Both the position numbers and the translations under genes were made by a program. The notes beneath the pieces were generated by a model that was not told where the DNA came from, made no database searches, and saw only the letters and a program-made list of their open reading frames with translations. From contig NZ_ABCS01000042.1 in the NCBI RefSeq assembly GCF_000170895.1, positions 1 to 64,000 on the forward strand: 64,000 nucleotides of DNA, given 5' to 3'. Each line of letters opens with the position of its first letter. Positions within the stretch are counted from its first letter, which is position 1. Positions 37,771-47,260 of this stretch are shown piece after piece. This DNA comes from Plesiocystis pacifica SIR-1. Lineage in GTDB: Bacteria; Myxococcota_A; Polyangia; Nannocystales; Nannocystaceae.

Positions 37771-40518
37771 TCACGGCACCCACGCGCGCCACTTGGCGAA
37801 GCGCGGGTCCTGGCGTTGGATCGCGCTCAGGGCCGCGCTCAGGGCCGCCTCGACCGCTTCCGGGCCCTCCTCCAGGGCCTCCGCGGGCAGCCGCGCGTAG
37901 AGCAGCTCGGCGAACTCCCGGGCGAGGCTGTCGTCGACGGGATCGCGGGGGGCGATGACCATGCGCGCGCCGGCCAGCAGGAAGGCCGTCGCCATGTTCA
38001 TGCCCCCGTCGATGGCCCGAGGATCGCTCGTGCCCGCGTCGCAGGCCCCGAGCACGGCGATGGCCGGCGCCCGGCCGTAGGCGACGAGGCCGCGGGCGTC
38101 GACCTCTCGCCCGGGCGCGACGAGCAGCGCGCTGTCCCAGCCGACCAGCCCGCCGTAGCTCCCGTGGCCGCTGTAGTGCAGCAGCAAGGGCGTGGCCTCG
38201 GCGCCGAGAGTCCAGCTGCCCTCGACCGAGAGCTCGAGGGCGCCCAGGCGTTCGCGCACGGCGGCGATCTCCCGGGGCGCCTCGGCGAGGCCGTCAGGGT
38301 CGCCGGCGAGCACCACGGCGCCGCGACTCGCGTCGGGGCGCGAGCCCTCGCTGGCTCCGAGGCCCAGCCCGTAGCGCCAGCGAGGGCTCGAGCGACCTTT
38401 GCGTGGAGACAGCGGCCGGGCATGGAAATCGACGTCGACGAACACGCCCGTGGGGATCACCGTGATCGCCTCGAGCTCGTCGAGCTGACCCGCCTCGACG
38501 AGCCACCCCAGGGCGCGGTCGGCCATCGCCTCGGCGGCGCCGTCCTCCACCTCGAAGACCGTGACCGCGTCGCCCCGGGCGAAGAAGAAGCGCCAGCCCG
38601 GGCGGCGACCGAGCGCGTCCAGCTCCCGCGGAAACATGGTCAGCAAGGCGGCGGAGCCCGTCCGCGAAGACGAGCGGACCGCCTCGCAGCGCCACGGCTC
38701 GCCCTCGCCCTCGAGCAGGCTCATGACCTCGCGCTCGAGGGCGTCGAGGGCCTCCCCCTCGTCCTTGGCTCGGCGCTCGAAGGCCGCGAACTCCTCGGCG
38801 CTGAGGGCCCACGCGTCGGCGAGCTCCGTCGCCAGCCGCTCGCGTCGCTCGGCGTGCTCCAACAACAAGGCGCGCGCGCGTCCGCGGGTCCGCGCCTCCA
38901 CGCCCGCTTCGTCGAGCGAGCGGCGTCCCGCCGCGAGGCCTCGGAGATGGCGCGCGCGCGCGCCCAAGACCGTGCACAGGGCCTCCTCGCGCTGATCGTC
39001 GGCGAGCGCGAGCGCGGCGTGCTGCGCGACCGCACGGCTGTGGCTCGACGCGAACAGGCTCCGCCCCGCGTCGGGGGCGATGCTCGACGCGAGGGCGTCG
39101 CTCACCGCCGTCGCCCGTGCGTAGCTCCCCCGCGCGTCCTCGCTACGCCCGGCCAGGACCTCGAGCTCGGCCCGGGTCAACAACACGCGCAACGAGTCCT
39201 CGTTCTCCCGCCCGAGAGAGGCGAGGGTCTCGGCGCGCTCGAGGTGGACCCGCGCCGCCGCGAAGCCACCGCCGCCGCCAGCTTTGATGCGCGCCTGGGT
39301 CAGCTCCACGAACACCAGATCGTGGGCGCTCAGCGTGCCGCGCTCGGCCTCGGTCATCGCCTCGAGCTCGCCCCGAGCCTCGTCGTAGCGACCGGACTGC
39401 GCGGCCGCGACCGCAGCGTTCAGGCGCGCTCGCCCGCGGGACGAGTTGGTCAGCGCCGCGCTCTTGGCCCGACGCAACAGGGCCTGGGGCTCGGGCTCGC
39501 TCGGCACCTCCTCGCGCTCGAGGATCTGCACCCACGCGAGGGTGTTGAACACCGTCGGCCTCAAGTTCTCGGGGAGCGTGGACAGGCTGCGCTCGTCGAG
39601 CGCCTTCGCCCGCAGCTCCCTCGCCTCGGCGAAGCGACCCAGACGGGCGAGCGCCGTGGCCTCCATCGCCAGCGCCGAGACGTAGCGCCGGTGCATCCAC
39701 GTCCGCCCTGCTGCGATCCTCGCCCGGGTGAAGCCCTCGACGGGCTCGTCGAGCTTGCCCAGGCGCTGCTCGAGCTGAGCGCCGTAGTAGTCCCGATCGA
39801 AGCGGACCTCCGCGCCGTGAACCCGCTCAGCGGCGAGCGCCTCGAGGGCCTCGAGGGCGACGCCCGCCCCCTCGAGGTCCATCGTCGCCCCGTTCAAGCC
39901 AGCGTGGGCCGCGATGGCGTACAGGCGCCCTCGACAGCCGACCTCTCCGTGATCCGCGAGCTCGCCGAGCACGGGTTCAGACAGCCGCTCGAGGGCCTGC
40001 GGGCCCCCCCTGTAGACCTCCCGAACCGCGCGCGCGCAATTCAGCAGCGCCGCCTCGCGCGGCTCCGTCACGACGCCGTCGCCAAGGATGGCGTCGAGGT
40101 AGGCCAGCGAGACCTCGCGCAGCTCCACCCGCGCGACCGCGCCGCTGGCCGATCGCAAGGTCCGGGTGACCACGCTCGGCCCCTCCTCCACCTCCCAGAT
40201 CCGCCCGAGCCCGTCGTCGAGGTCCGGGCGGAACGCGTCCATGACCACGCCCGAGCCCGCGAGGATCTTCGCGCGGGTCCCCGGCCGCCGCGCGCAGACC
40301 ACGACGCTGGGCGACTCGACGAACAGGCCGTCGCAGCCCACGAAGGCGAGCTCGATCGGATCGGGTGCCAGCTTCGACGGCGAGGAGGGGCTCGCGGCGG
40401 GGAGCTCGGACGCCTTGGCCTCGGCCTCGCTGCGCCCATCGCCACCGCAAGCGAGCGCCGACACCCACGCCGCCAACACGAGCGCGCGCGCGCAGCCAGT
40501 CCTCGCCCTCGTCCGCAT
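37771..40518 (-). CDS. CHAT-domain (caspase-like) lipoprotein with TPR-like repeats
   Basis: A 915-aa protein. Seen: signal peptide with lipobox SALAC near residue 24, a long helical TPR-like region (about 130-560), and a C-terminal CHAT peptidase domain (about 600-910) with catalytic His in LLLHYSGHGS and Cys in VLGACDAG. Both dyad residues are intact. Known: CHAT proteins are caspase/separase-related peptidases activated by partner proteins, many in conflict or programmed-death systems. Here it is predicted to be membrane-anchored outside the cytosol, which is unusual for the fold. It lies 46 bp downstream of an S8 peptidase gene and 134 bp upstream of the ECF gene. ATG 40518 was chosen for its signal peptide. 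Confidence 0.87.
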   Translation of the reverse strand: MRTRARTGCARALVLAAWVSALACGGDGRSEAEAKASELPAASPSSPSKLAPDPIELAFVGCDGLFVESPSVVVCARRPGTRAKILAGSGVVMDAFRPDLDDGLGRIWEVEEGPSVVTRTLRSASGAVARVELREVSLAYLDAILGDGVVTEPREAALLNCARAVREVYRGGPQALERLSEPVLGELADHGEVGCRGRLYAIAAHAGLNGATMDLEGAGVALEALEALAAERVHGAEVRFDRDYYGAQLEQRLGKLDEPVEGFTRARIAAGRTWMHRRYVSALAMEATALARLGRFAEARELRAKALDERSLSTLPENLRPTVFNTLAWVQILEREEVPSEPEPQALLRRAKSAALTNSSRGRARLNAAVAAAQSGRYDEARGELEAMTEAERGTLSAHDLVFVELTQARIKAGGGGGFAAARVHLERAETLASLGRENEDSLRVLLTRAELEVLAGRSEDARGSYARATAVSDALASSIAPDAGRSLFASSHSRAVAQHAALALADDQREEALCTVLGARARHLRGLAAGRRSLDEAGVEARTRGRARALLLEHAERRERLATELADAWALSAEEFAAFERRAKDEGEALDALEREVMSLLEGEGEPWRCEAVRSSSRTGSAALLTMFPRELDALGRRPGWRFFFARGDAVTVFEVEDGAAEAMADRALGWLVEAGQLDELEAITVIPTGVFVDVDFHARPLSPRKGRSSPRWRYGLGLGASEGSRPDASRGAVVLAGDPDGLAEAPREIAAVRERLGALELSVEGSWTLGAEATPLLLHYSGHGSYGGLVGWDSALLVAPGREVDARGLVAYGRAPAIAVLGACDAGTSDPRAIDGGMNMATAFLLAGARMVIAPRDPVDDSLAREFAELLYARLPAEALEEGPEAVEAALSAALSAIQRQDPRFAKWRAWVP

Positions 40519-40564
40519 CCCGTCGAGGCTCGCCCCCGACGGGCGCGGACGCAAGCCGCCCGCG

Positions 40565-42676
40565 TCAGCGGATCACGCGGAGCTCGTTGCCCGTCGTGAA
40601 GCTGCGCTGGGTCGTCGTGTCGGTGAAGCGGAAGTCGATCCACCCCGAGACCGCGTCCTTGGAGAAGGCTGCGTCGTCGAGCACGTGCAGGCGCCCGTCC
40701 TCGAGGCCCGGGGTGAACTGGGAGCCCCAGTAGGTGTGCTGGTGCCGAGTGCCGTCGCCGTCGACGAGGGTGATCGTCAACGAATCCACGGTGTAGCCCG
40801 TCGTGAACACGGCGCTCAAGGTAATGTGCGCCTTCCCGCCGTTGACCGTCCCCGGGCCCGTGGTCTCGACGTCGCAGGGCGGACAGGGCGTGTCCTCGGG
40901 CTGCGGGAAGGTCCAGGCCTCGGGCAGCTGACTGGGGTCTTGCTGGGGCTGAAAGCGCGGCAGGTAGCGCGTGAGCGCCTCGCCGCAGGCCTCGCACTCG
41001 AAGGGCGCCGACGCCGGCGCGTCGTGAGTGGCACCATCGGCCGCCGCCGGGCCCATGGCCGCGCGCAGGTCGCTGCACCACGCCGCGTTGTCCCAGGTCG
41101 CCGCCGCGCACCCGAGGGGGCTCCCGCTCACCGCCTCGAGCCCCTCGCACACGTCGACGACCTTCTGCCCGCCCGCGTAAACCTGAGTCCCGGGGACCGC
41201 CGGGGGGCTGATGTCGGGCGCATGCGGCGAGCTCCCCCCCGCCGCATAGACCGCCTCGACCACCGCGTCACCGCGCATGCTCGGCTTCGAGGCCCAGGCC
41301 AGCGCGACCGCCCCCGAGGCCACGGCCGTGGCGATGGAGCTGCCGTTTTGCGGCCCGTGGCTGCGGGTGCCCTCGACGATGCCCTGGAAGCCCGTCGCCG
41401 CCAGCCAGGCGTGGGATCCCGGTCGGTGGCTCATCAGCGGCTGCCCCCCGAGGTCCAGGGGCGTGACGGCGTAGAGCATGGCCTGGCCCTGCACCGGCGA
41501 GTCCTCGCCCATGAGCTGGGCGCACATCGCCGAGTCCGGCGTGGGCAGCTGGGCGAACATCGCCGGGCCCATGGTCTGGTCCACGCAGGTGCCGCTGGGC
41601 TGGTTGCCCGAGGCCGCGAACACCAGGCCGCCGTGGCAGCGCGCGTAGGCGATGGCCTCGTGGACCGAAGCGGCCGCGGGGCTGAGCGGGTCGGCGATCG
41701 GGCTGCCCTGCCCGGGCGCGCCGTCGACCACGGGCTCCCAGCCCGCCGAGAGGTTGATGACCAGCTTGACGCCCTGGCCGCGCTCGCTCGCCTTCCAGCG
41801 ATCGACGGCCTCGCGGATGCCCGCGGCGAGGTCGCTCTGGTAGCCGAAGTAGCCCCCGCCCTGGGGGTCCGCGACGACGCCCTGGCCGTCGTCCCAGCGC
41901 GGCATGCCGGCGACGGTGTGGACCACGACCGCGCCGTCGCTGCCGTCGACGACGGCCTCGACGATCGACGCGACGATCTTGCCGTGGTTGGCGCGGGCCT
42001 GGCTGCGGTCGCGGCCCGCCGTGTCGACGACGTAGACCGCGACCTTCGGCGTGCCGCCCGGGACCGCGCTGGCGACCTTGCTGGGATCGGGCATGCCGAT
42101 GGCGCGGGCGAAGCTGGCCTCGAGCACCGGGGCGATGGCGCTGCCGTAGCTGCCCGCAGCCGCGGGCGGATTGGCCACGGGGCTGACCCGGCAGTCCGGC
42201 CCCATGCGCACCGTCCCCTTCGGGCCCAGGCGCTTTTTGAGCACCCCCTCGAGCTTGGCGACGGCCTCCTTGGTGACCTTGGTGCTGGGCTTGGGCGTGT
42301 AGGCGCACAGCACCGCGCCGCCGGCCGTGGTCATCGGCAGCGCCGCGCCCGTCCAGCCCGCGGCCTCCTCAGCAGCGCCGCCGCAGGTCGAGCCCGGCGG
42401 AAGCTCGACGACCTGCCGGGCCGGATCACACAGCGCGTCGCTGGGCAGCGGCGCCGCCGGAGGGCAGGGCTGGTCGTAGCTCGCCTCGACGGGGTCGTCC
42501 CCGTCGCCCTTCTCCTCGCCCCCCTCGGCGCTCGTCGTCTCGCCGATGAGGTCGTCGATGATCGGACAGCCGCCCAAGCCCACCGTCACCCCGAGCAGAA
42601 CCAGCCCTCGAGCCAATTCGCCGCCCGACTTTCGAGTCGAATTGTGACTCGCCTCTCCCCTTCGCGTGCCTTGCAT
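40565..42676 (-). CDS. Subtilisin-family (S8) serine peptidase, lipoprotein
   Basis: A 703-aa protein. Seen: signal peptide with lipobox GLGGC (Cys37), an acidic linker, then an S8-type domain (about 205-480) with Asp218 in YVVDTAG, His231 in ANHGKIVASI, oxyanion Asn in AASGNQPSG and the nucleophile Ser in NGSSIATAVASG. The domain is looser than canonical subtilisins, so the Asp assignment is tentative. A Cys-rich segment (CEACGEAL) and a beta domain form the C-terminus. Start ATG 42676 follows a run of G residues acting as ribosome site. It heads the leftward group peptidase - CHAT - ECF - partner - EEP. Confidence 0.82.
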   Translation of the reverse strand: MQGTRRGEASHNSTRKSGGELARGLVLLGVTVGLGGCPIIDDLIGETTSAEGGEEKGDGDDPVEASYDQPCPPAAPLPSDALCDPARQVVELPPGSTCGGAAEEAAGWTGAALPMTTAGGAVLCAYTPKPSTKVTKEAVAKLEGVLKKRLGPKGTVRMGPDCRVSPVANPPAAAGSYGSAIAPVLEASFARAIGMPDPSKVASAVPGGTPKVAVYVVDTAGRDRSQARANHGKIVASIVEAVVDGSDGAVVVHTVAGMPRWDDGQGVVADPQGGGYFGYQSDLAAGIREAVDRWKASERGQGVKLVINLSAGWEPVVDGAPGQGSPIADPLSPAAASVHEAIAYARCHGGLVFAASGNQPSGTCVDQTMGPAMFAQLPTPDSAMCAQLMGEDSPVQGQAMLYAVTPLDLGGQPLMSHRPGSHAWLAATGFQGIVEGTRSHGPQNGSSIATAVASGAVALAWASKPSMRGDAVVEAVYAAGGSSPHAPDISPPAVPGTQVYAGGQKVVDVCEGLEAVSGSPLGCAAATWDNAAWCSDLRAAMGPAAADGATHDAPASAPFECEACGEALTRYLPRFQPQQDPSQLPEAWTFPQPEDTPCPPCDVETTGPGTVNGGKAHITLSAVFTTGYTVDSLTITLVDGDGTRHQHTYWGSQFTPGLEDGRLHVLDDAAFSKDAVSGWIDFRFTDTTTQRSFTTGNELRVIR

Positions 42677-42766
42677 GTCCCCCCCTTTGAACCGCCGAGC
42701 GCCAATCTGACGCAAGCCAAAAGATTTCCTGGCCCGGCGACCCCATCCTGTGGCCTGATCCCCTCG

Positions 42767-44107
42767 ATGCTGCGCCGCTTCGAGTTCAAAGACGCCCGCT
42801 CCTACAAGTTCTGGGAGATCACCGTGGAGGGGACGAGTTTCACCGTTCGCTACGGCAAGGTCGGCACCGACGGCTCGACCTCGACCAAGAGCTACCCCAC
42901 CGAGGAGAAGGCTCAGGCCGAGGCGGAGAAGAAGATCAAGTCGAAGACCAAAAAGGGCTACGCCGAGGTCGCGACCAGCTCGGCCGCCGCGAGCAAGAAG
43001 AGCTCCAAGGCCGACGCCGCCGCCGAGTGGGCCGTGCGCGCCGACAAGCTCCAGGCCGCCGGCGATCCCTGGGGCCAGCGCATCGCCATCTTCGACCAGT
43101 GGGAGGCCGCCAAGGGCGCCGGCAAGCGCAAGTGGAAAAAGCAGCTCAAGGAGCTCGACGAGGAGCACGGCGAGCACTTCTACGGCGCGGCCCTGCAAGA
43201 GCTGATGGCGGACAAGCTGTTCGAGAAGGTCGGCCGCTTCGAGTGGAAGCACGGCTACGTCGTGCGCGCGCGGATCGGCGCCCCCGAGTACGACCACGAG
43301 GGGCCCAAGCCCGAGGCCGTCCTCGACGCCCTGCTCCAGTCCCCGGCCGCGACCTACCTCGAGGACCTCATCCTCGGCCTGCCCGCCTTCGACGACACCA
43401 ACTACAGCGACATGATCACCTCGCTGTCCAAGGCCAAGCTCGAGCACCTCGAAAAATTGTTCATCGGCGAGTTCAGCTACCCCGACGACACCGAGATCAG
43501 CTGGGTCCACGTCGGCGACATCGCCAAGGCGGTCAAGGGCGCGCCCAACCTGCGCACGCTCCGGGTCCGCGGCGGCGGCGTGAGCATGAAGAGCTTCGAG
43601 CACGACAAGCTCCAGCGCCTCGAGGTCGAGAGCGGCGGGCTACCCAGCGCCGGCCTGATCGGCTTCGCCAAGGCCAAGCTGCCCGAGCTGACCCACGTGT
43701 CCTTGTGGCTCGGCCGCGACAACTACGGCGGGTCGACGAACATCAGCGACCTCGACGCCCTGTGGAAGACCAAGGCCATGCCCAAGCTCGTCCACCTCGG
43801 CCTGCAAAACTCCGAGATGCAGGACGCCATCGCCTCGGCCCTGGCCCAGGCGCCCCTGCTGAAGCAGCTGTCGAGCGTGGACATGTCCATGGGCACCATG
43901 CGCGCGGAGGGGGCCCAGGCGCTGATCGACAACGCCAAGAACTTCGAGCACCTCAAGTCCCTCAAGCTCGACGACAACTTCATCCCCTACAACCTGCACG
44001 CGACCATGAAGAAGGCCCTGGGCAGCATGCTGCACATCGGCCGCCAGGAGAGCCCCGAGGACTGGGGCGACGGCGAGCTCTACTACTACACCTCCGTGGG
44101 TGAATGA
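42767..44107 (+). CDS. WGR domain fused to STM4015-family leucine-rich-repeat-like protein
   Basis: A 446-aa protein. Seen: N-terminal WGR domain (about 1-75) with RRFEFKDARSYKFWEI, the FTVRYGKVGTDG core and a Lys-rich end. A helical segment follows (about 85-150), then a C-terminal LRR-like region (about 180-440) with EISWVHVGDIAKAVKGAPNL, VESGGLPSAGLIGF, LWLGRDNYGG, LGLQNSEMQDAIASAL and the MSMGTMRAEGAQAL repeat, matching the STM4015 pattern. Known: WGR domains bind nucleic acid in PARPs and occur alone in bacteria. The stop overlaps the STM4014-like ATG (ATGA). Inferred: scaffold or substrate-presenting subunit of the STM4011-4015 pathway. Confidence 0.8.
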   Translation: MLRRFEFKDARSYKFWEITVEGTSFTVRYGKVGTDGSTSTKSYPTEEKAQAEAEKKIKSKTKKGYAEVATSSAAASKKSSKADAAAEWAVRADKLQAAGDPWGQRIAIFDQWEAAKGAGKRKWKKQLKELDEEHGEHFYGAALQELMADKLFEKVGRFEWKHGYVVRARIGAPEYDHEGPKPEAVLDALLQSPAATYLEDLILGLPAFDDTNYSDMITSLSKAKLEHLEKLFIGEFSYPDDTEISWVHVGDIAKAVKGAPNLRTLRVRGGGVSMKSFEHDKLQRLEVESGGLPSAGLIGFAKAKLPELTHVSLWLGRDNYGGSTNISDLDALWKTKAMPKLVHLGLQNSEMQDAIASALAQAPLLKQLSSVDMSMGTMRAEGAQALIDNAKNFEHLKSLKLDDNFIPYNLHATMKKALGSMLHIGRQESPEDWGDGELYYYTSVGE

Positions 44108-45369
44108 GCGGGGCGGCCCCGCGCGCCCTGCCCCTGGTGCTGATCGGCAACCCGCTCAACCGCCGCGTGGTCGACTTTTGCGCGGCGGCGCGCGAGCGCG
44201 GCTGGCCGCGGCCGGTGGTCGTCGGGCATCACGAGCTGCTCTCGGTGCTCGAGCTGCTCGAGCGCATGCACGGCGGCGACCCGGCCGAGGCCCTCGCCGA
44301 GCACCTCGAAGCCGCGGGCGCCCCCGTGGGCCAGGACGCCTTCGTGCGCATCGACTCGGCCGGCGAGGACACCGAGGTCGAGCGCGCCCTGCTGCGCCTG
44401 GGCTGGCCGGCGATCCAGCGCGACGAGGCGGCCCGCGTCGACAGCCTCGACCCCCTGACCCTCGCTCGCATGGAGGACCGCCACGGCCAGATCCTCGCCC
44501 CGCGTCAGCGCCACCTGGGCTTCGAGCGCTACCTCGACGCCCTCGAGGGCGCCCTCGCCAGCCAGCCCCGCTGGCGCGTGCTCAACCCCATCGCCGACCT
44601 GCGCGTGCTCTTTGACAAGCGCGCCCTGTCGCAGCGCTACGCCGACCGGGGCGTCCCGGTCACCGACGCCATCCGCGGCGAGGCCCTGGCCGCCATCGAC
44701 CACCCCGACGCCCTGCGCGAGGCCATGGTCGAGCGGCGCTGGCCCAGCGTCTACGTCAAGCTCTCGAGCGGCTCCTCGGCCTCGTGCCTGGCCCTGTTCC
44801 GCCACATCCCCAGCCACATCCACCGCGGCCGCAGCCGCCGCGGACCCCCGGAGATGGCCCTGACCACCGTCGCCCGCAGCGGCGAGGCCCGCTTCAACTC
44901 GCTCAGGCTCCAGCGCCTCGAGCAGCGCGAGCGCGTCGACGAGCTGCTCGGCTGGCTGCTGAGCCAGGGCGCGCAGATCGAGCGCGCCCACCCCAAGCTG
45001 CGCCTCAACGGACGCAGCTGCGACCTGCGGGTGTTGACCGTCGACGGCGAGCCCAGCTTCGTCGTCGTCCGCACCAGCCGACACCCGATCACCAACTTGC
45101 ACCTCGGCGGGCAGCGCGGGGATCTCGACGCCCTCGAGGCCGCGCTCCCGCCCCGGGCCTGGGACGCGGCCATGGCCACCTGCGCGAGGGCGGCGGCCCA
45201 GCACGACACCTTCCACCTCGGCGTCGATCTCTTGTTCGAGGCGGGCGGGGAGCCGCACCGCGTCGTCGAGGCCAACGCCTTCGGCGACCTGCTGCCGAGG
45301 CTCGAGCGCGACGGCCTGAGCGTCTACGCCTACCAGCTCGCCCAGCTCGAGCGGCGGCTCGCGGGTTGA
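44104..45369 (+). CDS. STM4014-family ATP-grasp-like protein
   Basis: A 421-aa protein. Seen: N-terminal block VLIGNPLNRRVVDFCAAARERGW and the VRIDSAGEDTEVERALLRLG segment characteristic of STM4014 proteins. An ATP-grasp-like core follows with a Lys in VYVKLSSGSSAS, acidic residues in CDLRVLTVDGE, and a Mg-ligand-type motif VVEANAFGDLLP near the C-terminus. Known: ATP-grasp enzymes join a carboxylate to an amine or thiol through an acyl-phosphate; the family function is unknown. Translationally coupled to the WGR/STM4015 gene and convergent with LysR, with adjacent stops. Inferred: ligase step in the radical SAM pathway. Confidence 0.8.
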   Translation: MSGAAPRALPLVLIGNPLNRRVVDFCAAARERGWPRPVVVGHHELLSVLELLERMHGGDPAEALAEHLEAAGAPVGQDAFVRIDSAGEDTEVERALLRLGWPAIQRDEAARVDSLDPLTLARMEDRHGQILAPRQRHLGFERYLDALEGALASQPRWRVLNPIADLRVLFDKRALSQRYADRGVPVTDAIRGEALAAIDHPDALREAMVERRWPSVYVKLSSGSSASCLALFRHIPSHIHRGRSRRGPPEMALTTVARSGEARFNSLRLQRLEQRERVDELLGWLLSQGAQIERAHPKLRLNGRSCDLRVLTVDGEPSFVVVRTSRHPITNLHLGGQRGDLDALEAALPPRAWDAAMATCARAAAQHDTFHLGVDLLFEAGGEPHRVVEANAFGDLLPRLERDGLSVYAYQLAQLERRLAG

Positions 45370-46230
45370 TCACAGCCTCGCTCGGAGGGCGCCGTCGAGG
45401 TGCGCCAGGAAGGCGCGGACTCGGCTGTTGGTGCGCAGCTCGGGCAGCGTGAGCGCCCACAGCGTGCGCCTGGGCGGGTCCTTGGCCGGGCCCAGGTGGA
45501 CGAGCTCGCCGAAGCGCTCGGCGTCGACCCGCGCCAGGAAGTGCGCGCCCAGGCCCGTGCGCACGGCGTGGCGCATGACCGCGTAAGCGTCGAAGCCCAT
45601 GACCACCGGCGCGTCCGCGGCGAAGCGGGCGTACCAGGGCTCGAGGCCGCGGCCATCGTCGCGGGCGTCGAAGTGCAGCCAGGGGAAGGCCGCCGGATCG
45701 GCGCCCCGCCCAACGCGCTCGACCAGCTCCCGCGAGGCGTAGATGCCAAACTCCAGCTGCCCGAGGCGCCGACCCACCAGGGACTCGGGCGGGGCGTCCT
45801 GCAGGCGCACGACCACGTCCGCCTCGCGCCGACGCAAGGACACGGCCTCGTCGGTGCTCAGCACCGACAGCTCGACGCCGGGGTAGGTCGAGATGAAGCC
45901 CGCGAAGGCGTCGGCGAAGCACTCGTAGATGAAGTCGACGGTCGAGACCCGCAGCTTGCCGCGGAGCGCGAGGTCCCGACCGGCGAGCCGCGAGCGCGCC
46001 CCGAGGACCTCCGCCTCGACCCCCTCGGCCACCTCCGCGAGGTCCTGCCCCGCCGCCGTCGGCACCAGGCCATCGGGGGTCTCGTCGAACAAACGCACCT
46101 CCATCTGCTCCTCGAGCGCGCGGAGCCGACGACCCACGGTGGTCCGCGCCACGCCGAGCTCTCGCCCTGCGGCGGTCAGCGTGCCGGTGCGAGCGACGGC
46201 GAGGACGAAGCGGAGGTCATCCCACTGCAC
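45370..46230 (-). CDS. LysR-family transcriptional regulator
   Basis: A 286-aa regulator. Seen: N-terminal winged helix-turn-helix WDDLRFVLAVARTGTLTAAGRELGVARTTVGRRLRALEEQ, then a periplasmic-binding-protein-like effector domain (about 85-286). Length and domain order are normal for the family. GTG 46230 gives the standard N-terminus; the frame opens upstream at 46290. It is divergent from the DUF4345 gene with about 107 bp between starts, so that gene is the likeliest regulated target. The effector is unknown. Confidence 0.9.
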   Translation of the reverse strand: MQWDDLRFVLAVARTGTLTAAGRELGVARTTVGRRLRALEEQMEVRLFDETPDGLVPTAAGQDLAEVAEGVEAEVLGARSRLAGRDLALRGKLRVSTVDFIYECFADAFAGFISTYPGVELSVLSTDEAVSLRRREADVVVRLQDAPPESLVGRRLGQLEFGIYASRELVERVGRGADPAAFPWLHFDARDDGRGLEPWYARFAADAPVVMGFDAYAVMRHAVRTGLGAHFLARVDAERFGELVHLGPAKDPPRRTLWALTLPELRTNSRVRAFLAHLDGALRARL

Positions 46231-46337
46231 CCGTGCATTCTTGCACGGCCTCCGAGCCCAATCGCTCGTTTTCTGAGCCTCTGAGCCCATTCACTCTCTC
46301 CTTCGATGGGCCAAGGCCCGCTCGAAGGAAAACCACC

Positions 46338-46742
46338 GTGCAGTTCGACACCCCTTCCCGCCACCCCCGCTCGCGCCCCTGGCCGCTGATCGTCGGAGGC
46401 CTCGCCTTGCTCGGCGTCGGCCTGTCCATCTTCCTCGCGCCGCTGACCTACCAGGCCAACATGGGCGTCGAGCTCCCCGCCGAGGCGACCCTGCTCAGCG
46501 ACATGCGGGCCATGGCCGGCAGCCTCATCGGCGTCGGCGCCCTGCTCCTCGCCGGGGCGCGGTGGGTCAGCCTGACCCTGCCCGCCGCCCTCGCCGGGGC
46601 CGTGCTCTATCTGTCCTACGGCCTCTCGCGCCTCGTGAGCATGGCCGTCGACGGGCTGCCCGACGCGACGCTGATCGCCTCGACCATCATCGAGCTGACC
46701 TTGGGCACCCTACTCGCCGTCGAGCGACGGCGTGGTGTTTGA
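46338..46742 (+). CDS. DUF4345-family membrane protein
   Basis: A 134-aa inner-membrane protein with about four helices. Seen: PLTYQANMGVELP, LLSDMRAMAGSLIGVGALLLAGA and LSYGLSRLVSMAVDGLPDATLI, which match DUF4345. GTG 46338 has a GAAGGA site about 8 nt upstream; the longer frame (46233) would overlap the LysR promoter region. Function unknown; divergent from LysR, which may regulate it. Confidence 0.85.
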   Translation: MQFDTPSRHPRSRPWPLIVGGLALLGVGLSIFLAPLTYQANMGVELPAEATLLSDMRAMAGSLIGVGALLLAGARWVSLTLPAALAGAVLYLSYGLSRLVSMAVDGLPDATLIASTIIELTLGTLLAVERRRGV

Positions 46743-46840
46743 GTCTTGGTCCCTCAAAAAATCCAAGAAAGCGCTGAAAAGCGGCCCCGATCCACGCCTC
46801 GGAGCTCGTGCGGAGTTCACGCGACTGTTAGGCTCCGCCC

Positions 46841-47233
46841 GTGCCCATCGTGACCCAGCGCTACTGGTGCCCCGAGTGCGCCGCCGCCTACTCGCAGCCG
46901 GGCAACTGCCCCACACACCGCGACGAGCCCCTCCAGGATCTGGCCGTCCCCGAGGTCCGGCTGATCCTCGAGGAGCAGGACGACGGCGCCAAGCAGCGCC
47001 ACGTCAGCATCCTCATCGGCGTCGTCGCCGTCATCGCGCTGTTCGTGATGAGCGGCGTGTTCATCGTCGCCGACTACCTCGACGTCGACATGAACTTGAT
47101 CGTCGTGCTCTTCGTGGTCTCCGGTGGGCTCTACGCTGGCGCCATGTCCATGTTCCCCTACCGCTCGCGCGCGCCCGAGATCGACCCCGAGGTGCTCGCG
47201 CGCTTCGAGGCCGAGCGCGAGCAGGGTGAGTAG
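46841..47233 (+). CDS. Small membrane protein with N-terminal zinc-ribbon-like Cys pairs
   Basis: A 130-aa protein of unrecognised family. Seen: CPEC and, 12 residues later, CPTH (Cys and His ligands) at the N-terminus, then two transmembrane helices (about 55-80 and 85-110) and an acidic tail. The zinc-ribbon-before-membrane layout resembles that of the three lipoproteins just downstream, though without sequence identity. TAGGCT lies 6 nt before the GTG, suggesting a leaderless message. It is convergent with the first tandem lipoprotein gene, 27 bp away. Confidence 0.7.
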   Translation: MPIVTQRYWCPECAAAYSQPGNCPTHRDEPLQDLAVPEVRLILEEQDDGAKQRHVSILIGVVAVIALFVMSGVFIVADYLDVDMNLIVVLFVVSGGLYAGAMSMFPYRSRAPEIDPEVLARFEAEREQGE

Positions 47234-47260
47234 CCCTGCATTCGCAGTCTCTGGGGTGAC

